Source: Actinomycetes bacterium (lineage in GTDB: Bacteria; Actinomycetota; Actinomycetes; Actinomycetales; Microbacteriaceae). From it: DNA of 7,701 bases. How positions within the stretch are numbered: position 1 is the first letter of the stretch; every line of letters begins with the position of its first letter. Position numbers and translations under genes: made by a program. Below are positions 5,822-7,701 of this stretch, in pieces. The notes under the pieces are model-generated. The model made no database searches. It saw only the letters and a program-made list of their open reading frames with translations, and was not told where the DNA came from. The stretch is taken from NCBI GenBank assembly GCA_030425055.1, contig JAUHVN010000126.1:1-7701 (forward strand), in the 5' to 3' direction.

Positions 5822-7231
5822 ATGAGCGTTCGCGCACGCTCCAACCGCCCGGGTGGGACGGGCCTCATGCTCGCTCTGGTCGCGACGGTGCTCAGCTACC
5901 AGCTCAACGCGACGATGGTAGGCCCGCTGCTGCCGCTCATCGCGAGCGAAGCCGATGTCGGCGTCGATGCCGCATCGGCGGTTATGGCGGTGTTCTTCGC
6001 CGCGAGCGCGGTCGGCGGCGTAGTGTTCGCGCGCTGGAGCGACTCGGTCGGTCGCCGGCGCGCGCTCGCGGTGGTGCTCGCGTTCGTCGCCGCCGGAACG
6101 GTCGTGTGCGCGCTCGCTCCTTCGCTTCCCGTGCTCGTGGCGGGCCGCGCGCTGCAGGGCCTCGGCGCGGCCGTGTTCCCGCTGTCGTACCTGATCGTGC
6201 ACGAACACCTGTCGCCGCGACTCTTCGGCGCAGGCGTCGGAATCCTCACCGCGTGCAACGGGGGTGTCCTCGGCCTCGACGGCGTGCTCGGCGGCGTCGT
6301 CGCGGCATCCGCCGGCTCGCGGAGCGTGTTCTGGCTGCTGCTGGTGCTCGCGACAGCGGCGTTCATCGGCGTGCTGCTGACCGTACCTCGCGGAGCCCCG
6401 ACCGGTACGCGCATGGACTGGTGGGGCGCCCTGGGCCTGGCCGTCGCGCTTGTCGCGGTCACCCGGCTGGTCGCCGCGCTCGCGGCCGGCGACAGCGGAG
6501 GCGCGCTCGCGGCGAGCGTCGTTCTGCTGCTCGCCCTGTGCGCGTTCGTCGCGGCTCAGCGAAGGAACCCGAGCCCCCTCATCGCGCTGCCCCTGCTGAC
6601 CTCCCGCACGTTCTGGCCTGTGCTGGTCACGACGACACTGAGCCTTGCGGCCCTGCAGCCGGTCGTGACGTACACGGTCGTCATCCTCGCGCAGGACGAC
6701 GGGGCCGGGTTCGGCCTTACGCCCGCCGAGGCGGCGATCCGGTTCCTCCTGCCGATGGCAATCGCGGGGGTCTTCACCGCGCCGTTGGCCGGCTGGATGG
6801 CGGAGCGCATGGGCTGGCTCGCCGTGCTGCGGGTCGGGCTCGTCCTCGGGGTGGTGGCCGCGACACTCTTGGCGCTGTTCGGCGACCTGCCCGCCGTGGT
6901 CGTGGGATGCAGCATCCTGATCGGCATCGCCTGCAACGGTGTCGTCCTCACGACGGTGAACGGGCTCGCCATCGTCCAGTCGCCGACAGCCGCGCCCGCG
7001 TCGCTGCCGGCGCTCAACGGAGCGGCATTCGGGCTCGGCATCAGCATAGGGATCGTCCTGGCCGCACCCCACGTCGTAACAGGCACCACGGGCGGGTATG
7101 CGACCGCGTTCTGGCTCTCGGCTGGACTCGCGGTGCTCGCGCTGGCGACGACGTTGCTCGTGCGCCGTGTCCACACCTCGGCCGGATCGGGTGCGAGTCA
7201 TGCACCCTCCTCAATAGGATCATCTGTATGA
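5822..7231 (+). CDS. MFS permease, 14-TM DHA2-like
   Basis: A 469-aa integral membrane transporter of the major facilitator superfamily. About 14 hydrophobic segments are visible, roughly at 14-36, 48-70, 80-100, 104-126, 136-161, 168-188, 200-221, 227-245, 264-290, 305-327, 333-353, 357-384, 397-419 and 428-447. Motif A is clear in the first cytoplasmic loop (GGVVFARWSDSVGRRRAL, 65-82), as is motif B (GRALQGLGAA, 108-117). The segment-5 antiporter motif (GPxxGG) is altered to DGVLGG (153-158). ATG 5822 has AAGGG at 8-nt spacing. The topology is typical of drug:H+ antiporters, but the position beside a GntR regulator and nucleoside genes leaves export of a toxic analogue or base, or uptake of a related metabolite, both possible. 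The final codons (7211-7228) end only in A/T, unlike the rest of the gene, and overlap the ABC ATPase start. Confidence 0.87.
   Translation: MSVRARSNRPGGTGLMLALVATVLSYQLNATMVGPLLPLIASEADVGVDAASAVMAVFFAASAVGGVVFARWSDSVGRRRALAVVLAFVAAGTVVCALAPSLPVLVAGRALQGLGAAVFPLSYLIVHEHLSPRLFGAGVGILTACNGGVLGLDGVLGGVVAASAGSRSVFWLLLVLATAAFIGVLLTVPRGAPTGTRMDWWGALGLAVALVAVTRLVAALAAGDSGGALAASVVLLLALCAFVAAQRRNPSPLIALPLLTSRTFWPVLVTTTLSLAALQPVVTYTVVILAQDDGAGFGLTPAEAAIRFLLPMAIAGVFTAPLAGWMAERMGWLAVLRVGLVLGVVAATLLALFGDLPAVVVGCSILIGIACNGVVLTTVNGLAIVQSPTAAPASLPALNGAAFGLGISIGIVLAAPHVVTGTTGGYATAFWLSAGLAVLALATTLLVRRVHTSAGSGASHAPSSIGSSV
7215..7220 (+). promoter_or_regulatory. Candidate -10 for leaderless transcription of the ABC ATPase gene
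   Basis: TAGGAT matches the actinobacterial -10 pattern (TANNNT, often TAGGAT) and ends 7 bp before the A of ATG 7228, the spacing that places the transcription start on the start codon. No clear -35 is 16-18 bp upstream, which is tolerated in leaderless promoters. The same bases contain AGGA (7216-7219), 8 nt from the ATG, so it may instead be the ribosome-binding site on a transcript running through from the MFS gene. Confidence 0.45.
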
Positions 7232-7701
7232 AGCTCGAACTCCGCGGGATCACCAAGCGGTTCGGAAGCCTCGTCGCCAACGACCACATCGATCTCGTGG
7301 TCGAACCCGGGGAGATCCACTGCCTCCTCGGCGAGAACGGCGCCGGCAAGTCCACGCTGATGAACGTCCTCTACGGGCTGTATCGCGCCGATGAGGGCAC
7401 GATCCTGCTCGACGACCACCCGCAGAACTTCCAGGGGCCCGGCGACGCGATGCGCGCCGGCATCGGCATGGTGCACCAGCACTTCATGCTCGTGCCCGTG
7501 TTCACCGTCGCCGAGAACGTCATGCTCGGCCACGAGTCGACGCGCGCCGGAGGCTTCCTCGATCTCGAAGCGGCCCGCGAGCGCGTCCGCGAGATCTCGG
7601 CGCGCTTCGGCTTCCAGGTCGATCCCGACGCGGTCGTCGAGGATCTGCCGGTCGGCGTGCAGCAGCGCGTCGAGATCATCAAGGCGCTCTCGCGGGATGC
7701 C
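7228..7701 (+). CDS. BMP-associated nucleoside ABC transporter ATPase, N-terminal part (runs off the window)
   Basis: The reading frame stays open for 158 codons to the window edge. It encodes the first nucleotide-binding domain of the RbsA-like, two-domain ATPase that drives BMP/PnrA-type nucleoside importers; full-length members are about 500 aa. Visible: aromatic A-loop Phe12, Walker A GENGAGKST (35-43), GMVHQHFMLVPVFTVAENV (80-98) with Q-loop Gln84, and the degenerate signature LPVGVQQRVEI (140-150), standing where classical ATPases have LSGGQ and typical of this subfamily. Walker B and the second domain lie beyond 7701. ATG 7228 overlaps the MFS TGA by 4 bp (ATGA), so coupling is possible, though a leaderless promoter may also serve it. 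It probably energises uptake of nucleosides captured by BMP1, BMP2 or both, with permease genes expected downstream. The ATPase assignment is firm; pairing with these particular lipoproteins is inferred. Confidence 0.93.
   Translation, partial: MKLELRGITKRFGSLVANDHIDLVVEPGEIHCLLGENGAGKSTLMNVLYGLYRADEGTILLDDHPQNFQGPGDAMRAGIGMVHQHFMLVPVFTVAENVMLGHESTRAGGFLDLEAARERVREISARFGFQVDPDAVVEDLPVGVQQRVEIIKALSRDA

Noticed and set aside
4773..5825. Plus-strand open frame (about 350 codons) opposite the GntR gene
   Set aside because: The product is charged low complexity and lies antisense to a GntR/UTRA protein with clear helix-turn-helix and wing residues and a good GGGAGGG site.
5726..7201. Long minus-strand open frame (about 490 codons) opposite the MFS gene
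   Set aside because: Its translation is low-complexity Arg/Glu/His/Gln-rich with no recognisable domain, a typical antisense shadow of a GC-rich membrane-protein gene; the plus strand has a full MFS protein with motifs and a ribosome-binding site.

Overview
The window reads as a high-GC (roughly 70%, with strongly G/C-ending codons) actinobacterial chromosome segment. Gene content, codon use and a frequent GGATGCC/GGCATCC word suggest Microbacteriaceae, most likely Microbacterium or a close relative; this is inference, as there is no rRNA or marker gene. No tRNA, rRNA, CRISPR array, transposase or phage gene was seen.

Layout. (1) 2-673: the 3' part of a mannose-1-phosphate guanylyltransferase gene cut by the window edge. 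(2) 810-1916: a PnrA/BMP-family substrate-binding lipoprotein, behind a 136-nt leader holding a terminator-like hairpin, and closed by a near-perfect 15-bp hairpin at 1931-1964. (3) 1990-4969: a compact plus-strand operon with a near-consensus sigma-70-type promoter (TTGTCA-16-TATAAC), a second diverged BMP lipoprotein, an NP-I family nucleoside phosphorylase and an adenosine-deaminase-family enzyme (gaps of 43 and 4 nt). (4) 4947-5729, minus strand: a GntR regulator with a UTRA/HutC-type ligand domain, convergent with and overlapping the deaminase 3' end by 23 bp. (5) 5822-7231: a 14-TM MFS permease divergent from the regulator across 92 bp. (6) 7228-7701: the N-terminal part of the two-domain ABC ATPase that usually serves BMP lipoproteins, overlapping the MFS stop by ATGA.

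How the genes fit together. BMP lipoproteins capture nucleosides outside the membrane and pass them to an RbsA-like ATPase plus two permeases (presumably beyond position 7701). A phosphorylase and a deaminase would then process the nucleoside: the simplest reading is adenosine or an analogue, deaminated and then split to base and sugar 1-phosphate. A ligand-responsive GntR regulator and an MFS permease sit beside it.

The most notable feature is that the BMP2-phosphorylase-deaminase-regulator-MFS block separates the first BMP gene from the ABC ATPase. Several proteins of this block depart from family consensus at substrate-contact positions: BMP2 has GVN for GVD and DDRDFN for DDKSFN; the phosphorylase lacks both the Udp uracil-specific Gln/Arg and the DeoD catalytic Asp; the deaminase has HAAE and GDDNP. 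This makes it a candidate locus for an unusual nucleoside. The ABC ATPase start also looks like a leaderless promoter into which the MFS reading frame runs.
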